A stretch of DNA of 64,000 nucleotides from Streptantibioticus parmotrematis (lineage in GTDB: Bacteria > Actinomycetota > Actinomycetes > Streptomycetales > Streptomycetaceae): the NCBI RefSeq assembly GCF_019890615.1, contig NZ_JAINVZ010000014.1, positions 124,001 through 188,000 on the forward strand, read 5' to 3'. The notes beneath the pieces are model-generated. The model was not told the origin of the DNA. It was given only the letters and a program-made list of their open reading frames with translations, and searched no databases. Both the position numbers and the translations under genes were made by a program. The stretch's first letter is position 1. Each line of letters begins with the position of its first letter. Shown here piece after piece: positions 1 through 8,627 of the stretch.

Positions 1-69
1 CAGGCGCGCGCAGCGCACGCCCCGAGTCCCCAACCCCAGGCCATCCCCACACGCCACCGCAACGCCCGA

Positions 70-99
70 CGGGGTGCCGGCGCGAACGCCGGCACCCCG
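70..99 (-). terminator. Rho-independent-type terminator hairpin of nrdJ
   Basis: A perfect 13-bp G+C-rich inverted repeat (70-82 with 87-99) closes on the tetraloop CGAA. It lies about 35 bp past the nrdJ stop codon on the minus strand. There is no U-tract, which is normal for actinomycete terminators. Confidence 0.8.
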
Positions 100-133
100 C
101 CCGAGCTGGTTCACCCCCGCCGGGGGCGCACGG

Positions 134-3028
134 TCAGCTGCAACCGCTGGTCGAGCCGCAGCCCTCGCAGACGTAGCAGCTGCCCGCGCGGCGCATCTTC
201 GTGCCGCAGGAGAAGCAGAGCGGGGCGTCCGCGTTCAGGCCCTGCTGGATCTCCAGCAGCTCCGTGGAGTTGTGCGCCTGCTTCGGCGCGGGCGCGGGGT
301 CGGCCTTGGCGGTCGCGGCCTGCGGCGCGCTGAGCTGGCGCGGCGCCGACTGCGCCAGGCCCTCCACGTCGACGTCCTCGCCCTCCGGCTCGTACGAACC
401 GGTGTCGAGGTGCCGCTGGCGCTCCTCGGCGGAGTGGATGCCGAGCGCGGAGCGGGTCTCGAAGGGCAGGAAGTCCAGCGCCAGGCGGCGGAAGATGTAG
501 TCGACGATCGACTGCGCCATCCGCACGTCCGGGTCGTCGGTCAGACCGGCCGGCTCGAAGCGCATGTTGGTGAACTTCGAGACGTAGGTCTCCAGCGGCA
601 CGCCGTACTGCAGGCCGACGGAGACGGCGATGGAGAAGGCGTCCATCATGCCCGCGAGGGTCGAGCCCTGCTTGGACATCTTCAGGAAGACCTCGCCGAG
701 GCCGTCGTCCGGGTAGGAGTTGGCGGTCATGTAGCCCTCGGCGCCGCCGACCGTGAAGGACGTCGTGATGCCGGGGCGGCCCTTGGGCAGGCGCTTGCGG
801 ACCGGGCGGTACTCGATGACCTTCTCGACCGCGGCGGCCGGGGCCTCGGTCGCGGCGGTCGCGGTCGCCGCCGCGTCGTCCTTCTTCTTCGCCGACAGCG
901 GCTGGCCGACCTTGCAGTTGTCGCGGTAGATGGCCAGCGCCTTCAGGCCGAGCTTCCAGCCCTCGTAGTAGATCTCCTCGATCTCCTCGACGGTGGCCGA
1001 CTCCGGCATGTTGACGGTCTTGCTGATCGCGCCGGACAGGAACGGCTGGGCCGCCGCCATCATGCGCACGTGGCCCATCGGCGAGATGGCCCGGTCGCCC
1101 ATGGCGCAGTCGAAGACCTCGTAGTGCGCGGGCTTGAGGCCGGGGGCGTCCACCACGTTGCCGTGCTCGGCGATGTGGGCGACGATCGCCTCGACCTGCT
1201 CGGGCTGGTAGCCGAGCCGCTTGAGCGCCTTCGGCACGGTGTTGTTGACGATCTGCATCGAACCGCCGCCGACCAGCTTCTTGAACTTGACCAGGGCCAG
1301 GTCCGGTTCGACGCCGGTGGTGTCGCAGTCCATCATCAGGCCGATGGTGCCGGTCGGGGCCAGCACGCTCGCCTGCGCGTTGCGGAAACCGTTCTTCTCG
1401 CCCAGCCGCAGCACGTCCTGCCACGACTCGGTGGCCGCCGCCCAGACCGGGGTGTCCAGGTCGTCCATGCGGCGGGCGACCGCGTTGGCGTCCGAGTGCT
1501 GCTTCATGACGCGCTGGTGGGCGTCCGCGTTGCGGGCGTAGCCGTCGTACGCGCCGACCACGGCGGCCAGTTCGGCGGAGCGCTTGTACGACGTACCGGT
1601 CATCAGGGAGGTGATGGCGCCGGCGAGCGCGCGGCCGCCGTCGGAGTCGTAGGCGTGGCCGGTGGCCATCAGCAGGGCGCCGAGGTTGGCGTAGCCGATG
1701 CCCAGCTGGCGGAAGGCGCGGGTGGTCTCGCCGATCTTCTGGGTCGGGAAGTCCGCGAAGCAGATGGAGATGTCCATGGCGGTGATGACCAGTTCCACGA
1801 CCTTGGCGAAGCGCTCGGCCTCGAAGGTCTGGTGGCCCTGGTCGTCGTCGCGCAGGAACTTCATCAGGTTGAGCGAGGCGAGGTTGCACGAGGAGTTGTC
1901 CAGGTGCATGTACTCGCTGCACGGGTTGGAGGCGGTGATGCGGCCCGACTCCGGCGAGGTGTGCCAGTGGTTGATCGTGTCGTCGTACTGGATGCCCGGG
2001 TCGGCGCACGCCCAGGCGGCCTCGGCCAGCTTGCGGAACAGCGCGCGGGCGTCGACCTCCTCGATGACCTCGTTGGTCAGGCGGCCGCGCAGCCCGAACT
2101 TCTCGCCGTTCTCGTACGCCTTCATGAACGTGTCGTTGACACGCACGGAGTTGTTGGCGTTCTGGTACTGGACGGACGTGATGTCGTCGCCGCCCAGGTC
2201 CATGTCGAAGCCCGCGTCACGCAGCGCGCGGATCTTCTCCTCCTCCTTCACCTTGGTCTCGATGAAGGCCTCGACGTCCGGGTGGTCCACGTCGAGCACG
2301 ACCATCTTGGCCGCGCGGCGGGTGGCGCCGCCCGACTTGATCGTCCCCGCGGAGGCGTCCGCGCCGCGCATGAAGGAGACCGGTCCCGAGGCGTTGCCGC
2401 CGGAGGAGAGCAGTTCCTTGGAGGAACGGATGCGCGAGAGGTTCAGGCCGGCGCCGGAGCCGCCCTTGAAGATCATGCCCTCTTCCTTGTACCAGCCGAG
2501 GATCGACTCCATGGAGTCCTCGACGGACAGGATGAAGCAGGCGCTGACCTGCTGCGGCTGCTTGGTGCCGACGTTGAACCAGACCGGCGAGTTGAAGCTG
2601 AAGACCTGGTGCAGCAGGGCGTACGCGAGCTCGTGCTCGAAGATCTCCGCGTCGGCCGGGGAGGCGAAGTAGCCGTACTTCTCGCCCGCCTCGCGGTAGG
2701 TCTTCACCACGCGGTCGATCAGCTGCTTGAGGCTGTTCTCGCGCTGCGGGGTGCCGACCGCGCCACGGAAGTACTTGCTGGTGACGATGTTGACCGCGTT
2801 CACCGACCAGAAGTCGGGGAACTCCACGCCGCGCTGCTCGAAGTTGACCGAACCGTCGCGCCAGTTCGTCATGACGACGTCGCGCCGCTCCCACACCACC
2901 TCGTCGTACGGGTGAGTGCCGGGCGTGGTGTGGATGCGCTCGACGCGCAGACCCTTCGCCGCCTTGTCGGCCGTCGCCTTGCCGCCCTTGGCGCGAGAGC
3001 GTGCCGAACCGCTCGCCGTGTCTGTCAT
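134..3028 (-). CDS. nrdJ: Vitamin B12-dependent (class II) ribonucleoside-diphosphate reductase
   Basis: Reduces ribonucleotides to deoxyribonucleotides in the cytoplasm using adenosylcobalamin as radical source, so it works with or without oxygen. The 964-residue product matches the long class II family. FNSPVWFN lies at about 145-152, the substrate-site Cys in VSACFIL at about 164, and the thiyl-radical/acid pair in NPCSE at about 369-372. A Cys-rich zinc-finger-like tail (CFSCGTK...CYVCEGCG) fills the last 25 residues and carries the shuttle cysteines of the family. The ATG start has GGGAGG 5 bp upstream. It follows nrdR in the same direction with a 165-bp gap, so both are probably expressed from the NrdR-controlled promoter upstream of nrdR. 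Confidence 0.97.
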   Translation of the reverse strand: MTDTASGSARSRAKGGKATADKAAKGLRVERIHTTPGTHPYDEVVWERRDVVMTNWRDGSVNFEQRGVEFPDFWSVNAVNIVTSKYFRGAVGTPQRENSLKQLIDRVVKTYREAGEKYGYFASPADAEIFEHELAYALLHQVFSFNSPVWFNVGTKQPQQVSACFILSVEDSMESILGWYKEEGMIFKGGSGAGLNLSRIRSSKELLSSGGNASGPVSFMRGADASAGTIKSGGATRRAAKMVVLDVDHPDVEAFIETKVKEEEKIRALRDAGFDMDLGGDDITSVQYQNANNSVRVNDTFMKAYENGEKFGLRGRLTNEVIEEVDARALFRKLAEAAWACADPGIQYDDTINHWHTSPESGRITASNPCSEYMHLDNSSCNLASLNLMKFLRDDDQGHQTFEAERFAKVVELVITAMDISICFADFPTQKIGETTRAFRQLGIGYANLGALLMATGHAYDSDGGRALAGAITSLMTGTSYKRSAELAAVVGAYDGYARNADAHQRVMKQHSDANAVARRMDDLDTPVWAAATESWQDVLRLGEKNGFRNAQASVLAPTGTIGLMMDCDTTGVEPDLALVKFKKLVGGGSMQIVNNTVPKALKRLGYQPEQVEAIVAHIAEHGNVVDAPGLKPAHYEVFDCAMGDRAISPMGHVRMMAAAQPFLSGAISKTVNMPESATVEEIEEIYYEGWKLGLKALAIYRDNCKVGQPLSAKKKDDAAATATAATEAPAAAVEKVIEYRPVRKRLPKGRPGITTSFTVGGAEGYMTANSYPDDGLGEVFLKMSKQGSTLAGMMDAFSIAVSVGLQYGVPLETYVSKFTNMRFEPAGLTDDPDVRMAQSIVDYIFRRLALDFLPFETRSALGIHSAEERQRHLDTGSYEPEGEDVDVEGLAQSAPRQLSAPQAATAKADPAPAPKQAHNSTELLEIQQGLNADAPLCFSCGTKMRRAGSCYVCEGCGSTSGCS

Positions 3029-3193
3029 GCCGCCTCCCTATACGGGCAAAACGCCCAGAAGTGCCGCGGTTCTTCCCGCGTCACGATGTTCTCTGCAGCC
3101 TCGGCACGCCCGGCGCCTCGGCACGTCTGTGTCGGTGTCCTGCCGGCCTACGCGGGGCGGGCGCCGCAGCGGGCGCGCCGGGCCGCGTGGTCG

Positions 3194-3928
3194 TCAGCCG
3201 GCGACCGGACCGCCGGGGGCGGGAACCGCCGCACCCCCGTCGCCGCCGCGCCGGCCGGTGGGTGGCCGTTCCCTGGCCTGCTCCGGGCACCGGCCGTCGT
3301 CGGCACGGGTACCCGTGGGGGTGCGGGCCGGCTCGGCCGCACTCGTGTCCTTCGCGGTGTTTCCGCCGCGGCTCGCGTCGCACCGGGCGCCCGTGTCGTT
3401 CCGGGGGCCCCCGGCGCTCGCCGGGTTCTCGCCGTCCGCCGCTTCCGGGGCGTCCGTGTCACCGGCGGGCCCGGCGTCCGCCGCGTTCCGCTCGCGCAGC
3501 TCGCCGACGGCCGCCTCGAAGTCCTCGAGGGAGTCGAAGGCGCGGTAGACCGAGGCGAACCGCAGGTAGGCGACGAGATCGAGGTCCTGGAGGGGGCCGA
3601 GTATGGCGAGACCGACGTCGTGGGTGGACAGCTCCGCGCTGCCGGTCGCCCGTACGGCCTCCTCGACGCGCTGGCCGAGCTGGGCGAGCGCGTCCTCGGT
3701 GACCGGGCGGCCCTGGCAGGCCTTGCGGACACCGGCGATGACCTTGTCGCGGCTGAAGGGCTCGGTGACCCCGCTGCGCTTGATCACCATGAGTGACGCG
3801 GTCTCGACGGTCGTGAAGCGCCGGCCGCAGTCGGGACACTGGCGACGACGCCGGATCGAGGTGCCGTCGTCGGTGGTGCGGCTGTCGACCACACGGCTGT
3901 CGGAGTGCCTGCAGAAGGGGCAGTGCAT
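3194..3928 (-). CDS. nrdR: Transcriptional repressor NrdR with long disordered C-terminal extension
   Basis: ATP/dATP-sensing repressor of ribonucleotide reductase genes. The N-terminal zinc ribbon has MHCPFC (residues 1-6) and CPDC (about 31-34). It is followed by the ATP-cone (VIKRSG...PFSRDKV, about 49-63) and the conserved SVYRAF near 133. The family usually ends at 150-180 residues. This one runs to 244, and residues from about 154 on are Pro/Ala/Gly/Asp-rich with no recognisable fold. The open frame continues cleanly to its stop, so I see no frameshift. The gene precedes nrdJ and faces away from lexA. Confidence 0.95.
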   Translation of the reverse strand: MHCPFCRHSDSRVVDSRTTDDGTSIRRRRQCPDCGRRFTTVETASLMVIKRSGVTEPFSRDKVIAGVRKACQGRPVTEDALAQLGQRVEEAVRATGSAELSTHDVGLAILGPLQDLDLVAYLRFASVYRAFDSLEDFEAAVGELRERNAADAGPAGDTDAPEAADGENPASAGGPRNDTGARCDASRGGNTAKDTSAAEPARTPTGTRADDGRCPEQARERPPTGRRGGDGGAAVPAPGGPVAG

Positions 3929-4061
3929 CTGATTCCCTCCTCACCCTCCGGCCGCACGCGTCACCGTCGCACGGTATGGACCAAGCGTCACAGGGACCTC
4001 AGGGGCCCCCGCGAACACATCCCCAAGCATAGGCGATCCCTTGGGCGATGACGCCCCCGGG

Positions 4062-4077
4062 ACCACAACCTGTAGGC
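4062..4077. promoter_or_regulatory. Candidate NrdR box (nrdR-proximal)
   Basis: The 16-mer ACCACAACCTGTAGGC is an imperfect palindrome resembling the NrdR box consensus (ACACwAtATaTwGTGT type). It is in the nrdR upstream region, about 130 bp from the start codon. A second, similar box begins exactly 32 bp away, the roughly three-turn spacing typical of paired NrdR boxes. Confidence 0.65.
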
Positions 4078-4093
4078 CGACGCCGGACATCAA

Positions 4094-4109
4094 ACCACTA
4101 GATGTGGGG
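4094..4109. promoter_or_regulatory. Candidate NrdR box (distal)
   Basis: The 16-mer ACCACTAGATGTGGGG shares ACCAC and TGTxGG with the box at 4062 and sits on the same face of the helix (32 bp start to start). The two sites are inferred to bind tetrameric or higher-order NrdR-dATP and shut down the nrdR-nrdJ promoter. Confidence 0.65.
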
Positions 4110-4579
4110 TGTACAAGCGAGGAGCACCTGCGCGTGTCGCCCCGGCGCGGCGCCTGTGAGCCTACGCGAGGCGGGCGTACGGTGTGCGGGCGGCCCACGC
4201 GGCGACGGGCTCGCGGCGACGCGCGTACGGCGCGCCCAAGGTCGGGAGTGCGGGGCTTCGCGCTCCGGCGCGACGGCGGCCCGGCCGCACGGCGTACGCG
4301 AACGGGAGCGTCGCCGCTGCGGCCGACGCCGACGCGGCCTCGAACGCCCCGGGTCCGCCGCTCGCGGCGTCGGCTACGCGCAGTGGCGACGGGGGTGTCG
4401 CACCCGCGTACCGGGGGGCCGGGGATGATGTACGGGGTGCGGGTGCGGGGGTCGCGCCGGGGACGACCACGGGAGCGTCAACGGCGAATCTCGGTGCAAT
4501 CACGGAATTCCCCGAAGGGCAATTCGGCGAGCTACACCCAGTAGCTTGATCGTGTCAGTGGATTCGTGAATTTTCACTC
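4110..4579. other. Gene-free divergent region between nrdR and lexA
   Basis: This 470-bp stretch is very G+C-rich to about 4490, then shifts to A+T-richer promoter-like DNA before lexA. Open frames exist on both strands (for example 4184-4549 plus and 4162-4503 minus), but they are Ala/Pro/Arg-rich, lack ribosome-binding sites and show no recognisable domain. I see no gene here. Confidence 0.55.
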
Positions 4580-4591
4580 GAACGTGTGTTT
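4580..4591 (+). promoter_or_regulatory. LexA box in the lexA promoter
   Basis: GAACGTGTGTTT matches the actinobacterial/Gram-positive SOS box GAAC-N4-GTTC with one mismatch and has the usual flanking C and G. It overlaps the -35 of the putative lexA promoter, as expected for autorepression. Confidence 0.85.
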
Positions 4592-4619
4592 GGCGCAACC
4601 TTTCGAAACCAACTACCGT
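4590..4619 (+). promoter_or_regulatory. lexA promoter (-35 TTGGCG, -10 TACCGT)
   Basis: TTGGCG at 4590-4595 and TACCGT at 4614-4619 are 18 bp apart and lie 36 bp before the GTG start. The LexA box covers the start of the -35 element. Assigned by consensus only. Confidence 0.6.
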
Positions 4620-4654
4620 TGTCTCACTAGGGAGAACACCAGAGAGGGGCCGCC

Positions 4655-5470
4655 GTGACCACCACCGCAGACAGTGCCACCATCACCGCCCAGGACCGCT
4701 CCCAGGACCGGCTCGACGCCATGACACAGATGACTTCCGTTACCTCAGTGAGCCCAGTGAATCCGATGAGCCCGGTGAATGACGAAACCTCCAAGCCGGC
4801 ACGCGCGTTGCCCGGTCGTCCACCCGGGATCCGCGCCGACAGCTCGGGGCTCACCGACCGTCAGCGCAGGGTCATCGAGGTCATCCGGGATTCGGTGCAG
4901 CGTCGCGGCTATCCCCCCTCCATGCGTGAGATCGGCCAGGCGGTGGGCCTGTCCAGCACCTCGTCGGTGGCGCACCAGCTGATGGCGCTGGAGCGCAAGG
5001 GCTTCCTGCGGCGCGACCCGCACCGGCCGCGCGCCTACGAGGTCCGCGGCTCCGACACCGCGCACTCCCAGCCCACGGACACCACGGGCAAGCCGTCCGC
5101 GTCCTACGTGCCGCTGGTCGGGCGGATCGCGGCGGGCGGCCCGATCCTGGCCGAGGAGTCCGTCGAGGACGTCTTCCCGCTGCCGCGTCAACTGGTGGGC
5201 GACGGCGAGCTGTTCGTGCTCAAGGTGGTCGGCGACTCGATGATCGAGGCGGCCATCTGCGACGGCGACTGGGTGACGGTCCGCCGCCAGCCGGTCGCGG
5301 AGAACGGCGACATCGTGGCCGCGATGATCGACGGCGAGGCCACCGTCAAGCGCTTCAAGCGGGAGAACGGCCATGTGTGGCTGCTCCCGCACAACTCCGC
5401 GTACCAGCCCATCCCCGGTGACGACGCCACCATCCTGGGCAAGGTCGTCGCGGTGCTGCGGCGGATCTGA
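4655..5470 (+). CDS. lexA: SOS repressor LexA
   Basis: Represses DNA-damage genes and self-cleaves when stimulated by RecA filaments. The 271-residue product has an unusual 60-residue N-terminal leader rich in Thr/Ser/Pro. A winged helix-turn-helix follows ([10 protein letters not shown]...[10 protein letters not shown], about 66-99). The peptidase domain has cleavage site A160-G161 in RIAAGG, nucleophile S195 in VVGDSM and general base K232 in ATVKRF. The GTG start has AGAGAGGGG about 6 bp upstream. LexA boxes in front of this gene and recA give a self-contained SOS circuit in the window. Confidence 0.97.
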   Translation: MTTTADSATITAQDRSQDRLDAMTQMTSVTSVSPVNPMSPVNDETSKPARALPGRPPGIRADSSGLTDRQRRVIEVIRDSVQRRGYPPSMREIGQAVGLSSTSSVAHQLMALERKGFLRRDPHRPRAYEVRGSDTAHSQPTDTTGKPSASYVPLVGRIAAGGPILAEESVEDVFPLPRQLVGDGELFVLKVVGDSMIEAAICDGDWVTVRRQPVAENGDIVAAMIDGEATVKRFKRENGHVWLLPHNSAYQPIPGDDATILGKVVAVLRRI

Positions 5471-5488
5471 CCGCACCGCGCCTCCACG

Positions 5489-5521
5489 GGACCCCGGAAC
5501 CTCGCGTCGGTTCCGGGGTCC
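5489..5521 (+). terminator. Terminator hairpin after lexA
   Basis: Perfect 13-bp inverted repeat (5489-5501 with 5509-5521) with a 7-nt loop, starting 18 bp after the lexA stop. It also separates lexA from convergent dinG. Confidence 0.8.
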
Positions 5522-5572
5522 TGTCGTGTGCGGGGGCGCCGGTCTTTCCGGGTGCGGAGGGCGCCGCGCGCC

Positions 5573-7642
5573 CTACGACGCGTCCGCCTCCGCCGCGCCC
5601 GCGGTCTCCGCCGCCTCGGCAGTCCCGGTGGCCTCCGCGGTCCCGGCTGCCCCCGGCGCCGCGGCCCCGGTCGCCCCCGGCGCGTCCGCCGCCGCGGCGA
5701 TGGCCGCCAGGGAGCGGCGGACCTGGGCGCGGTCCGTCGTGTACCAGAACTCCGGCATCGACGTGCGCAGGAATCCGCCGTACCGCGCGTTGGCCAGCCG
5801 GGGGTCGAGGACGGCGACCACGCCGCGGTCGCCGGTGGCCCGCACCAGCCGTCCCGCGCCCTGCGCCATCAGCAGCGCGGCGTGGGTGGCGGCGACCGCC
5901 ATGAAACCGTTGCCGCCCTTCTCCTCCACCGCCTTCTGCCGCGCGCTCATCAGCGGGTCGTCCGGCCGGGGGAACGGAATGCGGTCCATCACCACCAACT
6001 GGCAGTTGGGGCCCGGCACATCGACGCCCTGCCAGAGCGACAGCGTGCCGAACAGGCAGGTGGCCGCGTCGCCCGCGAACGTCTTGATCAGCTCGCCGAG
6101 CGTCTCCTCGCCCTGGAGCAGGATCGGGAAGTCCAGCCGCCCGCGCAGCGCCTCGGCCGCCGCCTGCGCGGCCCGCATCGAGGAGAAGAGCCCGAGGGTG
6201 CGGCCGCCCGCGGCTTGGATCAACTCGGCCAGCTCGTCCAGCATGTCGGTCCGGCCGCCCTCGCGTCCGGGCTGCGAGAGATGGCGGGCGACGTAGAGGA
6301 TGCCCTGCTTGCGGTAGTCGAACGGCGAGCCGACGTCCGTACCGCGCCAGACCGGCAGGTCCTCCCCCTCGGTGCCCTCCGGCGCCAGCCCCAGCGAGGC
6401 CGCGAGCCCGTTGAAGTCGCCGCCGAGCTTCAGGGTCGCCGAGGTCAGCACCACCGACCGCTCGGTGAACAGCTTCTCGCGCAGCAGCCCGGCCACGGTG
6501 AGCGGCGCGATCCGCAGCGAGGCGCCGAAGCGGTCGTGCCGCTCGCACCACACCACGTCGTACTCCGAGCCCGCGAGCAGCCGTTCGGCGACGCCGTGCA
6601 CGTTCTCGACGGCGGCCAGGGCCTGCTTGCGCACCGCGTCCTCGTCCTGCACGGACTTGTCGCGTACGTCGCCGAGCGCGGTGATCACCAGGCGGCAGGC
6701 GTCCCGCAACGAGGCCAGTACGTAGCCGAGATCCTCCGGGATCTCCTCCAGGCGGCCGGGCAGCGCCAGCTCCATGAGCCGTTCGAAGCCCTCGGAGGCG
6801 GTCTGGAGCGCGTCGGCGGCCTTCTCGTTGACCAGCCGGGCCGAGCGCTTCACCGCACGGTTGACGCCGCCGGGGGTCAGCTCGCCGGTGGCCACGCCGG
6901 TCACCCGGGAGACCAGTTCGTGGGCCTCGTCGACGATCAGCACCTCGTGCGGCGGCAGGACGGGGGCGCCCTCGATGGCGTCGATGGCGAGCAGCGCGTG
7001 GTTGGTGACCACGACGTCGGCGAGCTTGGCCCGTTCGCGGGCCGCCTCGGCGAAGCACTCGGCCCCGTACGCGCACTTGCTCGCGCCCAGGCACTCGCGC
7101 GAGGTCACCGACACCTGCGACCAGGCCCGGTCGGAGACGCCCGGGGTGAGCGCGTCGCGGTCGCCGGTCTCGGTCTCGTCGGCCCAGTCCCGCAGCCGCA
7201 CGAGGTCCTTGCCGAGCTTGCTGGTCGGCCCGCCCATCTGCTCCATCGGGTCGAACAGCCCGTCGTCCTCGTCGCTGGGCACGCCTTCGTGGAGGCGGTG
7301 CAGGCAGAGGTAGTTGGAGCGGCCCTTGAGCATCGCGTACTGCGGCTCCCGGCGCAGCAGCGGCTTGAGCGCCTCGACGGTGCGCGGCAGGTCGCGTTCC
7401 ACCAGCTGGCGCTGGAGGGCGAGGGTCGCGGTGGCGATGACGACGCGTTCGCCGTGCGCCAGCGCGGGCACGAGGTAGCCGAGCGACTTGCCGGTGCCGG
7501 TGCCGGCCTGGACCAGCAGGTGGGAGCCGTCGTCCACGGCGGTCTCGACGGCCTCGGCCATCGTGACCTGGCCGGGGCGTTCCACGCCGCCGACCGCGGT
7601 GACGGCGGCGTGGAGGAGTTCGGTGAGGGCGGGCTTGGTCAT
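5573..7642 (-). CDS. dinG: DinG/XPD-family ATP-dependent DNA helicase
   Basis: Superfamily 2 iron-sulfur helicase that unwinds 5'-3', implicated in repair and in resolving R-loops or blocked forks. In 689 residues I see Walker A GTGTGKS at 47-53, a cysteine cluster between motifs I and II (YLCLH, then CLGASKCAYGAEC) that should hold a 4Fe-4S cluster, the DEAH box (IVDEAHEL) and a C-terminal helicase domain with LWQGVDVPG and a QGAGRLVR motif VI. The tail is Ala/Gly-rich. It is convergent with lexA. I found no clear LexA box in front of it, despite the E. coli name (damage-inducible). Confidence 0.92.
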   Translation of the reverse strand: MTKPALTELLHAAVTAVGGVERPGQVTMAEAVETAVDDGSHLLVQAGTGTGKSLGYLVPALAHGERVVIATATLALQRQLVERDLPRTVEALKPLLRREPQYAMLKGRSNYLCLHRLHEGVPSDEDDGLFDPMEQMGGPTSKLGKDLVRLRDWADETETGDRDALTPGVSDRAWSQVSVTSRECLGASKCAYGAECFAEAARERAKLADVVVTNHALLAIDAIEGAPVLPPHEVLIVDEAHELVSRVTGVATGELTPGGVNRAVKRSARLVNEKAADALQTASEGFERLMELALPGRLEEIPEDLGYVLASLRDACRLVITALGDVRDKSVQDEDAVRKQALAAVENVHGVAERLLAGSEYDVVWCERHDRFGASLRIAPLTVAGLLREKLFTERSVVLTSATLKLGGDFNGLAASLGLAPEGTEGEDLPVWRGTDVGSPFDYRKQGILYVARHLSQPGREGGRTDMLDELAELIQAAGGRTLGLFSSMRAAQAAAEALRGRLDFPILLQGEETLGELIKTFAGDAATCLFGTLSLWQGVDVPGPNCQLVVMDRIPFPRPDDPLMSARQKAVEEKGGNGFMAVAATHAALLMAQGAGRLVRATGDRGVVAVLDPRLANARYGGFLRTSMPEFWYTTDRAQVRRSLAAIAAAADAPGATGAAAPGAAGTAEATGTAEAAETAGAAEADAS

Positions 7643-7781
7643 AGGCCTCCCAGCCTACGCGGAGCCACTGACAGCGCCCGCCGCGTTCGAACGAGGAGCG
7701 ACCGCCGCGTTCGAAGGGTGACGGTCACGCCTGCCGCGGCGACCGGTCCGCGCCCATCGGCGACCGGCCCCGCGCCCGCCC

Positions 7782-8606
7782 TCAGAGCCGATCGCGCAGC
7801 GCCCGCTCGCGGATCATGAGGGCGGCGCGTTTGTCCGGCAGGTCGGTCTCCAGGGCGAAGCGGAAGCCTCCGGCGAGGAAGGCGGCCACCGACGCGGTGT
7901 TGCGCAGGTCGGGCTCGGCGATCACGCGGGCGCAGGCCGGTCGGCGGTCCAGCACGTGGTCGGCGACCGCCCGCAGCAGCGCGGCGCCGGTCCCCCGGCC
8001 GCGGTCGGCGATCCGGCCGATCAGCACGTGCAGGCCGGTGTCGTGGGGGCGGGCCGGGTAGTAGCGGGCGAGCGGGTCGAGGTCGGCGCGGTAGACCTCC
8101 CAGTAGCTCATCGGCGTCCCGTCGAGCACGCCCAGGCACGGGACGCTGCGGCCGTCGCCGTCCAGCTGGGCGCGCAGGTGCTCCTCGGTGGTCCGGGGCG
8201 GGCCCGCGAGGTGCCAGTACTCCGCGACGGCCGGATCGTTCATCCACCCGGTCAGCAGCGTGAGGTCACGTTCCACCTCGACCGGGACGAGGTGGAAGGC
8301 GCCCAGCGGCGTGGCCACGGGCCCCCAGCCGGCGAGGCCGTCCAGCGGATCGTCGCCGCCGGGGCCGGGAGGCCCCGGCGGAGCGGCGGCGGAGGGCACG
8401 GGGACGGACGGGAGCGGGACGGGGGCGTGCAGGTCGAGGTCGAGCGTGTCCTCGCACCCGCCCGCGCCGGTGCGTGCGACGGCCGGCTCGCCCGCGCCCG
8501 CCTCGTCTCCCGAGGCGGTCCGCGCGCCCCCGCCCGCGTCCGTTCGCGCGCCGGGCTCCCCGCTTTCCGTCCCCCGGTCCTCGGTCCTTGCGTCAGTGGG
8601 CGGCAT
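7782..8606 (-). CDS. GNAT acyltransferase, siderophore-type (IucB/RhbD/MbtK-like)
   Basis: Third gene of the siderophore operon. The first 90 residues are low-complexity (Gly/Ala/Pro/Asp). The rest is a siderophore N-acyltransferase fold: LTGWMNDPAVAEYW near the start, MSYWEVYRADLDPLARYY, then GRGTGAALLRA, the acyl-CoA-binding loop, and RNTASVAAF. Family members acylate the hydroxylated amine of a diamine or lysine to make a hydroxamate. No N-hydroxylase is present nearby, so the true acceptor may be a free amine or arise elsewhere. It starts 21 bp after the synthetase gene stop. Confidence 0.8.
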   Translation of the reverse strand: MPPTDARTEDRGTESGEPGARTDAGGGARTASGDEAGAGEPAVARTGAGGCEDTLDLDLHAPVPLPSVPVPSAAAPPGPPGPGGDDPLDGLAGWGPVATPLGAFHLVPVEVERDLTLLTGWMNDPAVAEYWHLAGPPRTTEEHLRAQLDGDGRSVPCLGVLDGTPMSYWEVYRADLDPLARYYPARPHDTGLHVLIGRIADRGRGTGAALLRAVADHVLDRRPACARVIAEPDLRNTASVAAFLAGGFRFALETDLPDKRAALMIRERALRDRL

Positions 8607-8627
8607 CGTCGGCGCCCTCCTCGTGGT

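Noticed and set aside
74-3796. 1240-residue open frame on the plus strand opposite nrdJ/nrdR
   Set aside because: Antisense shadow of high-GC coding; Arg/Val/Gly/Leu-rich with no domain. nrdJ on the other strand is unambiguous.
4184-4549. 121-residue Ala-rich frame before lexA
   Set aside because: No ribosome-binding site, third-position G+C falls off toward its end, and it runs into the lexA promoter region.
7679-7713. GTTCGAAC and repeated CGCCGCGTTCGAA upstream of dinG as a LexA site
   Set aside because: The arrangement does not fit GAAC-N4-GTTC; the half-sites abut without the 4-bp spacer.
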